The notes beneath the pieces were generated by a model that had not been told where the DNA came from, ran no database searches, and saw only the letters and a program-made list of their open reading frames with translations. A DNA stretch of 7,656 bases. Origin: Deltaproteobacteria bacterium. GTDB taxonomy: Bacteria > JAMCPX01. Shown piece after piece: positions 1 through 6,351 of the stretch. A program made the translations under genes and the position numbers. Each line of letters begins with the position of its first letter. The first letter of the stretch is position 1. The stretch covers positions 1 through 7,656 of the forward strand of contig JAMDCL010000056.1 in NCBI GenBank assembly GCA_023489065.1. Direction: 5' to 3'.

Positions 1-27
1 GTTAATCGTGTAAGGTTTCTTCAACAA
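1..27 (-). CDS. Probable ZapA cell-division protein, N-terminal fragment (runs off left edge)
   Basis: Reading leftward from position 27 on the minus strand, two adjacent TTG codons (27-25 and 24-22) open a frame LLKKPYTIN that is still open at the window edge. ZapA proteins, which bind FtsZ and promote Z-ring bundling, commonly begin with a short charged stretch followed by a strand of the type YTIxIxGxEY, and this frame fits that opening. It starts 8 nt after the stop of the ZapB-like gene, and a purine-rich stretch (AAGGCAGGGG, positions 37-28) precedes it, although the spacing to the first TTG is very short. A zapB-zapA order is common in delta-proteobacteria and relatives. Only nine codons are visible, so the call rests mainly on context; the region could instead be a spacer leading to another gene or RNA. 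Confidence 0.4.
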
Positions 28-35
28 CCCCTGCC

Positions 36-239
36 TTAAAGGCTTACCTCGTTGAGGGTGTTCAGTATCTTGTCCACCTTTGTTATAGCTTCTTGTTTAA
101 ATTTCAAAAGCTCCTCCTTTTCCCGTTCCATGTCCTCTACCTTTGTTTTTAGAGAACTGTTTTCTTCCTTCAATGCCGTATACTTATCTATGAGATCACT
201 GATTTTATGCTCCAGCTCGTTAACCTTCTCGATTTCCAT
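36..239 (-). CDS. zapB: ZapB-like small coiled-coil cell-division protein
   Basis: A 67-residue protein made almost entirely of charged residues with leucine/isoleucine/valine at heptad spacing (VNELEHKI, LIDKYTAL, LKTKVEDM, LLKFKQEA), predicting one continuous coiled coil from about residue 3 to residue 62 with no membrane segment or signal peptide. E. coli ZapB, a cytoplasmic coiled coil that organises the divisome through ZapA, is about 80 residues, so the length fits. The ATG at 239-237 has a clear Shine-Dalgarno, AGGAG (250-246), six bases upstream. A possible ZapA start follows 8 nt after the stop, which supports the ZapB reading over a generic coiled coil. Low-complexity coiled coils match many families, so the name rests on length, composition and neighbour rather than on diagnostic residues. 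Confidence 0.7.
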   Translation of the reverse strand: MEIEKVNELEHKISDLIDKYTALKEENSSLKTKVEDMEREKEELLKFKQEAITKVDKILNTLNEVSL

Positions 240-265
240 TTTCCGCTCCTTTTTTATAGTTTTTA

Positions 266-294
266 GGTATACAATTATCCATAATACGCTCTAA
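266..294 (-). promoter_or_regulatory. Possible promoter for the zapB-like gene
   Basis: On the minus strand a weak -35 (TTAGAG, 294-289) and a TATACC -10 (271-266) are separated by 17 bases, about 27 bases upstream of the ATG at 239. The -35 is poor and other AT-rich choices exist in this spacer, so this is only a candidate. Confidence 0.25.
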
Positions 295-340
295 TGAATA
301 ATGCAAGTGCAAAAGAAAAAAACATCAAAGTGCTATTCTA

Positions 341-370
341 TTGACAGGTTTACGATGTTTTAAATATATA
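341..370 (+). promoter_or_regulatory. Sigma70-type promoter for the octaheme cytochrome gene
   Basis: A perfect -35 hexamer TTGACA (341-346) is followed after 18 bases by TATATA (365-370); slightly shifted AT-rich -10 choices are possible. The start codon lies about 23 bases beyond the expected transcription start, leaving room for the strong Shine-Dalgarno at 389-395. The -35 sits between arms of an 8-bp inverted repeat (319-326 and 354-361), which could be an operator. Confidence 0.6.
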
Positions 371-399
371 AGTTATATTTAAAAATATAGGAGGTAAGT

Positions 400-1899
400 A
401 TGATGAAAAGGTTGGGACTGACTGCAACGGCGTTTCTGCTCATGGTGGGCATCGCCTCTGCGGCAAGCTATAATGGCATGTTGAAGGGCTGGGTGCATCC
501 CGGCGCCGAGACGATAAAAGAAAACGGCTATCAGGGTGCACAGACATGCGCAATGTGCCACCCTGATGCGTTGAGCGAGATAACACAGACCGTACACTGG
601 CACATGGCGACACCAATCAGGAACGTGCAGGGGTTGCCCGACGGTTCATGGTGGGGCATGCTGAACAGGGAATGCGCACTCGCGGGTTCTCTGACGATTT
701 CCAACTGGACTGCCTCTACAAACGGTCATGCTACGGTACAGGCTGCAGGATGCGGCGTATGTCATATCGGGAGCCTGCCGATGCCCCCGCTGCCTCCGGG
801 TGCTCCGGCGACAGAGGCTCAGGCGAATACCGTGGATTGTCTTGTATGCCATGCAAAAGACTACAACTGGAAGGACAGAGCAACCCTGGTTACGGATGCG
901 ACCGGTACACACTGGGGAGAAGACAAATCCCTGAAAGCGGCACTGAGTATAACAAAGGTTCCTACCAACGAGGCTTGTCTGAGATGCCACGAACATGCAT
1001 TTTCCTATGATTACAAGAGAGGAACGCCCTACACACCCCAAACCGATGTGCATGCAAAGGCCGGACTTGACTGTATCACCTGTCATGTGACGGAGCATCA
1101 CCTGATGCCCAAGGGACAGTATGAATCCGACATGGCTGCAAACGATCTGCCGAATGTAAAGGTCACGTGCTCGAATTGTCATGGTGATACACCGCACCGG
1201 GGCAAGGTCGGAAAGGTTTTGAATGAACATATCGCAAAAATAGCATGTCAGACATGTCATATACCTGTTGTGTCCGGTATTTCATACGAAAACTGGGGTA
1301 AACCCGTGTTGGATACCATTTACGGCAAATACAGCGAGCTTTCAAAATATGACAAGATCCCGTCTATCAAGGGCATTTATGTGCCAACGGTAAAAATAAC
1401 GATGGGCTATCCTGACTATATCTGGAGGGTCGCGAATACAAAGACCCAGGAGAATGTCCAGAGCTGGATGGCATTCCAAATATCGAATATAAAATCACCC
1501 GGTGCAAAGATTTACCCGGTACGGGGATTGACCCAGGTACTGCTGTTCGATAAGAAGCTCAAGATGTGGCAGGAGCCCGGCATGGGCTTCCTCAAAGACA
1601 ACCCTCAAATGGCGAACTTCCCGGCGCTTCTCGCACCAAACAGGGAGGTTTACAACAAGACGGGTGATGTCAAGGCAGCATTGGATGCGGGTATGAAGCC
1701 GTTCGAAGCAATGGGCTTTACCTGGAGCGGCGAGTGGATGGCGATGCAGGTCCCGGGTACATCCTACGTATCGGTGAACCATGCGATAAAGAAGATAGGA
1801 CTTTCCTGCAACAAGTGTCACTCTGCACACGGCGTCATGGATTTCAAGTCGCTCGGGTATACACCGGAACAGATCAAGAAGCTTGAAAAGCCGCAATAA
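400..1899 (+). CDS. Periplasmic octaheme c-type cytochrome, octaheme tetrathionate reductase (OTR) family
   Basis: The 499-residue product has a signal peptide (KR, then a hydrophobic core, cleavage near ASA|A at 21-22) and eight CXXCH haem-binding motifs: residues 50-54, 118-122, 147-151, 193-197, 225-229, 257-261, 283-287 and 470-474. The order and surroundings (HW after haem 1, VDCLVCH for haem 3, DVHAKAGLDCITCH for haem 5, IACQTCHIP for haem 7, a long haem-free gap, then haem 8 followed by MDFKSLGY) match the OTR family, whose Shewanella member reduces tetrathionate, nitrite and hydroxylamine in vitro. Asn89-x-x-Cys92 and Lys158 are candidates for the conserved active-site Asn/Cys pair and the lysine haem ligand; this alignment is from memory. 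There is no membrane anchor, so it is a soluble periplasmic enzyme fed by an external electron donor. AGGAGGT (389-395) could serve either ATG (400 or 403). It is monocistronic, with its own promoter and terminator. The physiological substrate cannot be told from sequence. Confidence 0.9.
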   Translation: MMKRLGLTATAFLLMVGIASAASYNGMLKGWVHPGAETIKENGYQGAQTCAMCHPDALSEITQTVHWHMATPIRNVQGLPDGSWWGMLNRECALAGSLTISNWTASTNGHATVQAAGCGVCHIGSLPMPPLPPGAPATEAQANTVDCLVCHAKDYNWKDRATLVTDATGTHWGEDKSLKAALSITKVPTNEACLRCHEHAFSYDYKRGTPYTPQTDVHAKAGLDCITCHVTEHHLMPKGQYESDMAANDLPNVKVTCSNCHGDTPHRGKVGKVLNEHIAKIACQTCHIPVVSGISYENWGKPVLDTIYGKYSELSKYDKIPSIKGIYVPTVKITMGYPDYIWRVANTKTQENVQSWMAFQISNIKSPGAKIYPVRGLTQVLLFDKKLKMWQEPGMGFLKDNPQMANFPALLAPNREVYNKTGDVKAALDAGMKPFEAMGFTWSGEWMAMQVPGTSYVSVNHAIKKIGLSCNKCHSAHGVMDFKSLGYTPEQIKKLEKPQ

Positions 1900-1938
1900 G
1901 ACAGCATCATTTCCGGAATCTGACTAACAAAAATCAAA

Positions 1939-1970
1939 GGGGGCATGTACATCATGCCCCCCTTCTTTTA
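1939..1970. terminator. Rho-independent terminator, probably bidirectional
   Basis: A 9-bp perfect stem (GGGGGCATG at 1939-1947 with CATGCCCCC at 1953-1961) closes a 5-base loop and is followed on the plus strand by a T-rich run (CTTCTTTTAT). On the minus strand the same hairpin is followed by TTTGATTTTTG. It lies 39 bases after the cytochrome stop and 22 bases after the coaBC stop, between two converging genes, so it can end both transcripts. Confidence 0.9.
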
Positions 1971-1984
1971 TCCGAATATCGATA

Positions 1985-3181
1985 CTAATGGGCAATCAAT
2001 GAAGAGATCCTGTCCAGGATAACATCCGCCAGATCGGATTTGCGCATCAGGGGGAAGTCTTCCGCTGTCCCGTCCCTGTTGATAATCACCACTTTGTTCG
2101 TATCAGCTTCAAACCCGCTGTTCTTCTCGGTAACATTGTTGGCAACGATCATGTCCATGTTCTTTTGTCTGAGCTTTTCCCGCGCATACTGTTCCACATT
2201 CTCAGTTTCGGCGGCAAACCCCACGATTATTCTGTCCTCTTTGTTTTTTGCCACAGCAGACAGGATATCTTTCGTCCTGTCAAGACTGATGTCGAGGTGC
2301 TCCGATGTCTTTTTTATCTTTTGCGGGCTCGTTTTTGAGGGGGTAAAATCGGAAACAGCACTCGACATGATAATGCAGTCAGTCTTCTTAAAGAAGCTGT
2401 TTATTTTCTCGAACATCTGGTGTGCAGATTCGACCTCGATAAAATGAACACCGTACGGCGGCTTGATATTTACCTTACCGGAAACAAGTGTTACATCGGC
2501 ACCCCTCATCCTCGCGGCCTTCGCAAGGGCATAACCCATTTTTCCTGAGGACGGGTTGGATATGAACCGGATCGGGTCGAGGTATTCACGGGTCGGTCCG
2601 GCAGATACGAGGATATGCCTGCCCTGGAAATCCTTTTTCGTCAGCAGCAATTCTATCTCTTCGACGATCTGGTCCGGCTCGGCGAGCCTTCCCTTCCCTT
2701 CGTATCCGCACGCAAGCCAGCCCTCGTTCGGCTCTATAAAATGATACCCGTATTGTTTGAGCCGTGCGATATTGTCCCGGACAATGCGGTTCTCGTACAT
2801 GTGGACATTCATGGACGGGGCAATAAGAACGGGTTTTGTCATGGCGAGCATCATCGTTGTCAGAAGATCGTCTGCGATGCCGTGAGCGACCTTACCGATA
2901 AAATTCGCGGTTGCCGGTGCAACAACGGCCAAAGAAGCATCGTCGGGCAATGAGATATGTTTGATCTCTACACCGGAAGAGAGATCGAACGTATCCGCAA
3001 GCACGGGATTTCCCGACAATGCCTGAAAAGACATCCTTCCGATAAACTTTTCCGCATGTTCGGTCATAACCACGTTCACGACGGCATTTTGTTTTGTCAG
3101 CAGCCGAACAAGCTCAAGAGACTTATATGCTGCTATGCCTCCCGTCACGCCGAGTAATATGTTTTTGTTTTCAAGCTTCAT
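1985..3181 (-). CDS. coaBC: Bifunctional phosphopantothenoylcysteine decarboxylase / phosphopantothenate-cysteine ligase
   Basis: This cytoplasmic enzyme makes 4'-phosphopantetheine in two steps of CoA synthesis: the C-terminal CoaB half activates 4'-phosphopantothenate (with CTP in most bacteria) and joins cysteine, and the N-terminal flavin-dependent CoaC half decarboxylates the product. The 398 residues compare with 406 in E. coli. CoaC features are [10 protein letters not shown] at 11-20 (FMN binding), catalytic His75 in IKHISL, the PSMNVHMY motif at 122-129 with Asn125, and Cys158 in [11 protein letters not shown], all at the same numbers as in E. coli. CoaB features are [28 protein letters not shown] sequence from 193 with Asn209, SAVSDF at 274-279 and KIKK at 288-291. 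It is the last gene of the minus-strand operon; its ATG overlaps the end of the upstream hydrolase gene by 11 bases and has no good Shine-Dalgarno, suggesting translational coupling. All key residues are present. Confidence 0.98.
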   Translation of the reverse strand: MKLENKNILLGVTGGIAAYKSLELVRLLTKQNAVVNVVMTEHAEKFIGRMSFQALSGNPVLADTFDLSSGVEIKHISLPDDASLAVVAPATANFIGKVAHGIADDLLTTMMLAMTKPVLIAPSMNVHMYENRIVRDNIARLKQYGYHFIEPNEGWLACGYEGKGRLAEPDQIVEEIELLLTKKDFQGRHILVSAGPTREYLDPIRFISNPSSGKMGYALAKAARMRGADVTLVSGKVNIKPPYGVHFIEVESAHQMFEKINSFFKKTDCIIMSSAVSDFTPSKTSPQKIKKTSEHLDISLDRTKDILSAVAKNKEDRIIVGFAAETENVEQYAREKLRQKNMDMIVANNVTEKNSGFEADTNKVVIINRDGTAEDFPLMRKSDLADVILDRISSLIAH

Positions 3182-3821
3182 TTCTATAAACAGTGTACAA
3201 GAGTGGATTGTACAGTCTTTCGTGCCCTACGGTCGTTTCTTCACCGTGTCCGGATAATATTTTCGTAGCATCGGGAAGGGTCAGTATAAATTTCTGAATG
3301 CTCGTAAGCAATGTCGCATAGTCGCCGCCGGCTATGTCCGTCCTTCCGATGGATTCCAGGAACAGAAGGTCGCCGACGATAGCAACGCCTTCGACGCTGT
3401 TGTACAGCGTTATGCTGCCCGGAGAATGTCCGGGCGTCGCGAACACTTTGAATGCAGAAGGGCCTGCGCTGATACTGCTGTTCTGTCCGAGGAACGACTG
3501 TATGTCCGGAGGCGTTATGGGTGGAAACCCGAAAAATACCGCCTGCTCCGAGGCGTGCTGGATAAACGGCAGGTCTTCTTTATTAGCAAGCACCGGGGCC
3601 TTGAGCTCGGAACTTACTGAGGCAGCATCTTTGAGATGATCAAAGTGCCCGTGGGTAAGTACGATCTGTTTTATCGTTACACCGTTTTTCCTGACCTCTT
3701 GTACCAATCTCTTTCCTTCATCACCGGGATCGACCAGGAAACCTTCTCTGCTGACGGTATCCCACACTATATAGCTGTTTGTCCAGAGCGGCCCGACCGG
3801 GACGCACTTTATTTTAAGCAT
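3171..3821 (-). CDS. Metallo-beta-lactamase-fold hydrolase, glyoxalase II-like (YcbL/GloB group)
   Basis: A 216-residue single-domain protein without signal peptide, the usual size of short YcbL-type hydrolases rather than full-length glyoxalase II (about 250, with a C-terminal helical domain). The binuclear metal site is complete: HGHFDH at 57-62 (His57, His59, Asp61, His62), His132 in TPGHSPGS, bridging Asp151 in VGDLLF, and His192 in [16 protein letters not shown] (159-167) and VGHERLYNP (198-206) are typical of this subgroup. Members hydrolyse thioesters such as S-lactoylglutathione, but activity on a physiological substrate is often unproven. Lying between a phosphohexomutase and CoaBC, it might act on a CoA or other thioester, but that is speculation. 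The ATG overlaps the upstream gene by 8 bases and its own end overlaps coaBC by 11 bases, so all three are probably translated in series. Confidence 0.92.
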   Translation of the reverse strand: MLKIKCVPVGPLWTNSYIVWDTVSREGFLVDPGDEGKRLVQEVRKNGVTIKQIVLTHGHFDHLKDAASVSSELKAPVLANKEDLPFIQHASEQAVFFGFPPITPPDIQSFLGQNSSISAGPSAFKVFATPGHSPGSITLYNSVEGVAIVGDLLFLESIGRTDIAGGDYATLLTSIQKFILTLPDATKILSGHGEETTVGHERLYNPLLYTVYRNEA

Positions 3822-5235
3822 AATTCAATATCTCTTGTACACTGTTTATAGAACTTTCTGTCTCGGCCTGCTGCCTTCCCTCTGCGTAGATCCTCATAAC
3901 CGGCTCGGTTCCCGACAGCCTTAAGAGGAGCCACGACCCACCCTCCAGTATGAATTTCAGCCCGTCGGTCCTGTCGATCTGCAGGGGCTTGAGTTTATCA
4001 ATCAATGGCGATGGGTTTGACATCAATGCCTTTGCACGGGCGTGGCCGTTGGTATCGAGTTCTATATCTTTTCTGTCCGCATACAATGTCCCGACCATCT
4101 TGTAGATATCTTCGAGGAGAAAACTGACCGTTTTGTTTGTTCTGGCAACCGCCTCAAGCATAAGCAGGCCGGCGATGATCCCGTCCTTCTCTGGCACGTG
4201 ACCAATAATGGAGAGTCCGCCGCTCTCTTCTCCGCCGAACACGATCTTTTCTTCGGTGAGCAGTTTACCGATGTACTTAAACCCAACCGGCGTTTCGTAA
4301 ACCTCCCGCTGGTGCTGGCGTGCTATCCGGTCGATAAGATGCGTTGTCGCTATGGACCTTCCGAGACCCCCGTCAAAATCGCGCGTCGAAAGTACATATT
4401 CCGACAAAATAGCAAGCACGTAATCAGGCAGTATAAACCTGCCATGTCTGTCTAAAATACCGAATCTGTCTGCATCGCCGTCGGTTGCCATGCCAAGGGC
4501 AATGGTTTCATCTTCTGCCATGAGCTTTTTCAATTCAAACAGGTTCGTTTCATTGGGGTCCGGGGCAGCACCGCCAAAGTAGGGGTCCCGTGTTTCATGC
4601 AGGGATACATTTTTTATACCGTGTATCTCGCATATTTTTTTGAGATACCCTCTGCCTGCGCCATGCAGGGGATCTATTGCCACCTTTAAATTGGCCCGGG
4701 CAATCTCCTTGAAATCAATAAAGTCATTGAGCCGGTCGATATACTCCGGCATCGGATCTACGAACTCTGTCTGCCCGGTATGCTTGTCCGACTGTCCGAA
4801 CAGGATGTTCTCCGCAAGGTACTGGTTTGCCATGGACTCTATCTGTTTTGTTTCCTCGGGCATGGCCGGCCCCCCCCAGGATGGAGTAAACTTTATACCC
4901 GTGTAGAACGGCGGGTTATGGCTTGCGGTGATATTGATGGCGCCGTCCAGTTTATGATGTATGACATAAAAGGATAGCACGGGCGTCGGTGTATCCCTGC
5001 TTGTCAACAGTACATCGACCCCGGACATATTCAGCTTTTCCGCAGCATCTTTTGCAAAGGCCTCTCCCATAAATCTGGGGTCATAACCAACGATAAGTCT
5101 CGGCGGGGTATTGACGGAATGTGCTTTTACGTAATCCGCTATTGCACGCACGGTTGCCCCGAGTGTTTTGAACGTAAAAGAGTCTGCAATAATACCCCGA
5201 AAACCAGATGTTCCAAATTTTATTATGTTCTCCAC
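3814..5235 (-). CDS. Phosphoglucomutase/phosphomannomutase family protein (alpha-D-phosphohexomutase)
   Basis: This cytoplasmic enzyme moves phosphate between C6 and C1 of a hexose through a phosphoserine. From the GTG at 5235 it has 473 residues, near the usual 450-475. All four family signatures are present: the N-terminal FGTSGFRG (7-14), the phosphoserine loop TASHNPP (Ser105), the Mg-binding loop DGDADR (252-257), the sugar-binding GEESGG (335-340) and the phosphate-binding RLSGTEP (439-445). The frame stays open upstream to a TTG at 5292 (492 residues), but that start lies inside the preceding gene, neither start has a clear Shine-Dalgarno, and the GTG puts the conserved motif at the normal distance from the N terminus. 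Glucose versus mannose preference cannot be read from the motifs. Codons for Trp-Gly-Gly-Pro form an uninterrupted G8 run (4870-4877 on the plus strand as C8). It is the second gene of the operon, 16 nt after the substrate-binding protein gene. Confidence 0.93.
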   Translation of the reverse strand: MENIIKFGTSGFRGIIADSFTFKTLGATVRAIADYVKAHSVNTPPRLIVGYDPRFMGEAFAKDAAEKLNMSGVDVLLTSRDTPTPVLSFYVIHHKLDGAINITASHNPPFYTGIKFTPSWGGPAMPEETKQIESMANQYLAENILFGQSDKHTGQTEFVDPMPEYIDRLNDFIDFKEIARANLKVAIDPLHGAGRGYLKKICEIHGIKNVSLHETRDPYFGGAAPDPNETNLFELKKLMAEDETIALGMATDGDADRFGILDRHGRFILPDYVLAILSEYVLSTRDFDGGLGRSIATTHLIDRIARQHQREVYETPVGFKYIGKLLTEEKIVFGGEESGGLSIIGHVPEKDGIIAGLLMLEAVARTNKTVSFLLEDIYKMVGTLYADRKDIELDTNGHARAKALMSNPSPLIDKLKPLQIDRTDGLKFILEGGSWLLLRLSGTEPVMRIYAEGRQQAETESSINSVQEILNYA

Positions 5236-5251
5236 TGTACCGGGCTGCGCT

Positions 5252-6193
5252 TTATTGGGATATACTGATTTTATAGCCTTCTGATGCTGCAAAGGTCATT
5301 GCATTCGTTGCAATGCTCTGTAAGCCGAGCGTTTTAGCTGCTGTAAGATTAACGGTAAGTTCCAGTCCCTTCGGGGGAGAAATGGGGATTTGAGATGGTT
5401 TTGCACCGCCAATTATCTGATTGACGATACCGCATCCCTGACTCCCTATATTGGCGTAGTTCGGGGCAAGGGAAACGAGCGCACCTCTGTCTACCATAAT
5501 CTTTGATGAAGCAAGGAACGGTATCTTCCGGTCGTTTGTATAGTTCAGGATCGTTGTAAACGCCTGCATGACTGTTATGTCCGGAAGCATCCAGTACGCA
5601 TCAATACCTTCAGCAAATGCCCGGAGTGCCCTCGTAACGTCATTGGGCGTATCCACCTTTGCCGCTATAAGCCTGAATCCAAGCTGGCTGGAGATTCGCA
5701 TGGCCTGGGTGATCTCCCCGGCTGTATTTCTCGGATTGTATATCACTCCGACCTTACTCACTGCAGGAACAAGAGCTTTTAATGCACGGAGCTGCGTTTC
5801 TACGGGAATGTTCAGTGAAATACCAGTTATGTTATTGATATCCTGAAGGCCTATTTTTTCAGGGCTCTGCACCATGACAAACACTATAGGAATCGATTTG
5901 TCTATATAGAGCTTTGCTATCTGAGCAGCAGGTGCGCCGACCGCAAGCACAACAGACGGCTTGCTTTGATTGATCTGTCCTGCGATCTCTGCTCCGCGCG
6001 ACTGGTTTTCTTCCATATCATACTCTTTTGTACGTACAGCGCTGCAGTTTATCGTAAACCCGGTGATGGCTTCGTTGTAGGGAGCAAGATTGCGTGTTTT
6101 TATAATGGCAACATCTGCGGCCCATGTGGATGAAACAAACACAAATGTCATTATTACAGCAAAAAACCTATAAAATAATTTATGTCTGATCAT
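5252..6193 (-). CDS. ABC transporter substrate-binding protein, ABC_sub_bind (PF04392-like) family
   Basis: A 313-residue exported protein with a signal peptide (RHK, hydrophobic core 11-20, likely cleavage after WA at 24-25) and no lipobox cysteine. The mature part has the two-lobed periplasmic-binding-protein pattern: VVLAVGAPAAQIAK (81-94), IPIVFVMVQSP (101-111), NITGISLNIP (121-130), VGVIYNPRN (148-156), YWMLPDITVMQAF (200-212) and IPFLASSKIMVDRGALVSLAPNY (from 224). These are characteristic of the family that includes TrpX-like tryptophan/tyrosine binding proteins; many members have unknown ligands. No permease or ATPase gene is present here, and it shares an operon with sugar-phosphate and CoA genes, so it is an orphan component whose partner lies elsewhere or which works as a sensor. 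The ATG has no Shine-Dalgarno, and the promoter at 6232-6204 would leave a leader of only a few bases. It is the first gene of the operon. Confidence 0.88.
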   Translation of the reverse strand: MIRHKLFYRFFAVIMTFVFVSSTWAADVAIIKTRNLAPYNEAITGFTINCSAVRTKEYDMEENQSRGAEIAGQINQSKPSVVLAVGAPAAQIAKLYIDKSIPIVFVMVQSPEKIGLQDINNITGISLNIPVETQLRALKALVPAVSKVGVIYNPRNTAGEITQAMRISSQLGFRLIAAKVDTPNDVTRALRAFAEGIDAYWMLPDITVMQAFTTILNYTNDRKIPFLASSKIMVDRGALVSLAPNYANIGSQGCGIVNQIIGGAKPSQIPISPPKGLELTVNLTAAKTLGLQSIATNAMTFAASEGYKISISQ

Positions 6194-6203
6194 AATTGAT
6201 TTA

Positions 6204-6232
6204 TTTATATATAATCAGAGATTAATTGTCAA
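6204..6232 (-). promoter_or_regulatory. Strong sigma70-type promoter for the minus-strand operon
   Basis: On the minus strand, TTGACA (6232-6227) and TATAAA (6209-6204) are separated by exactly 17 bases. The first 13 bases, TTGACAATTAATC, equal the -35 region of the E. coli trp promoter as I recall it. Transcription would start near 6197, only a few bases before the ATG at 6193, giving an almost leaderless message for the substrate-binding protein gene. Confidence 0.7.
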
Positions 6233-6262
6233 CCATAAGAACAAAATAAAATAAATATCGAT

Positions 6263-6297
6263 CTGTAAGTAATCTGTAAGTCAATCTATGCTATAAG
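6263..6297 (+). promoter_or_regulatory. Pho-box-like tandem repeat with adjacent -10 hexamer
   Basis: CTGTAAG occurs at 6263-6269 and again at 6274-6280, separated by the 4-base AT-rich spacer TAAT, an 11-bp period. The PhoB box is two CTGTCAT-like heptamers with a 4-base spacer lying about 10 bases upstream of a -10; here TATAAG (6292-6297) follows after 11 bases, with no good -35. This is the layout of a promoter activated by an OmpR/PhoB-family response regulator. Each half matches the Pho consensus at about 5 of 7 positions, so another regulator of the family is possible. It points toward the J-protein/Hsp70 operon. Confidence 0.45.
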
Positions 6298-6351
6298 CTC
6301 TCTATGATCAAAAGGCATGTTTTTGAAGGGGTACATGCAGGAAGGTAAGCA

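Noticed and set aside
240..399. FNR/CRP-type palindrome (TTGAT-N4-ATCAA) upstream of the cytochrome gene
   Set aside because: Single half-site-like ATCAA and TTGAC strings occur, but none are paired at the right spacing.
646..1260. 204-codon open frame on the minus strand opposite the cytochrome gene
   Set aside because: It is antisense to a certain octaheme cytochrome gene, has a cysteine/arginine-rich composition that mirrors the CXXCH codons, and shows no recognisable domain.
400..1899. NrfA nitrite reductase or hydroxylamine oxidoreductase identity for the cytochrome
   Set aside because: There is no CXXCK motif as in typical NrfA, the haem count is eight rather than five, and the hydroxylamine oxidoreductase arrangement with its C-terminal cross-linking tyrosine and membrane helix is not seen. 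The haem spacing fits the OTR family better.
6304..6348. 14-codon ATG ORF (MIKRHVFEGVHAGR) at the predicted start of the Pho-box-like transcript
   Set aside because: It has no Shine-Dalgarno, a length expected by chance and no recognisable attenuation features. It is only worth revisiting if a transcript start maps exactly at 6304.
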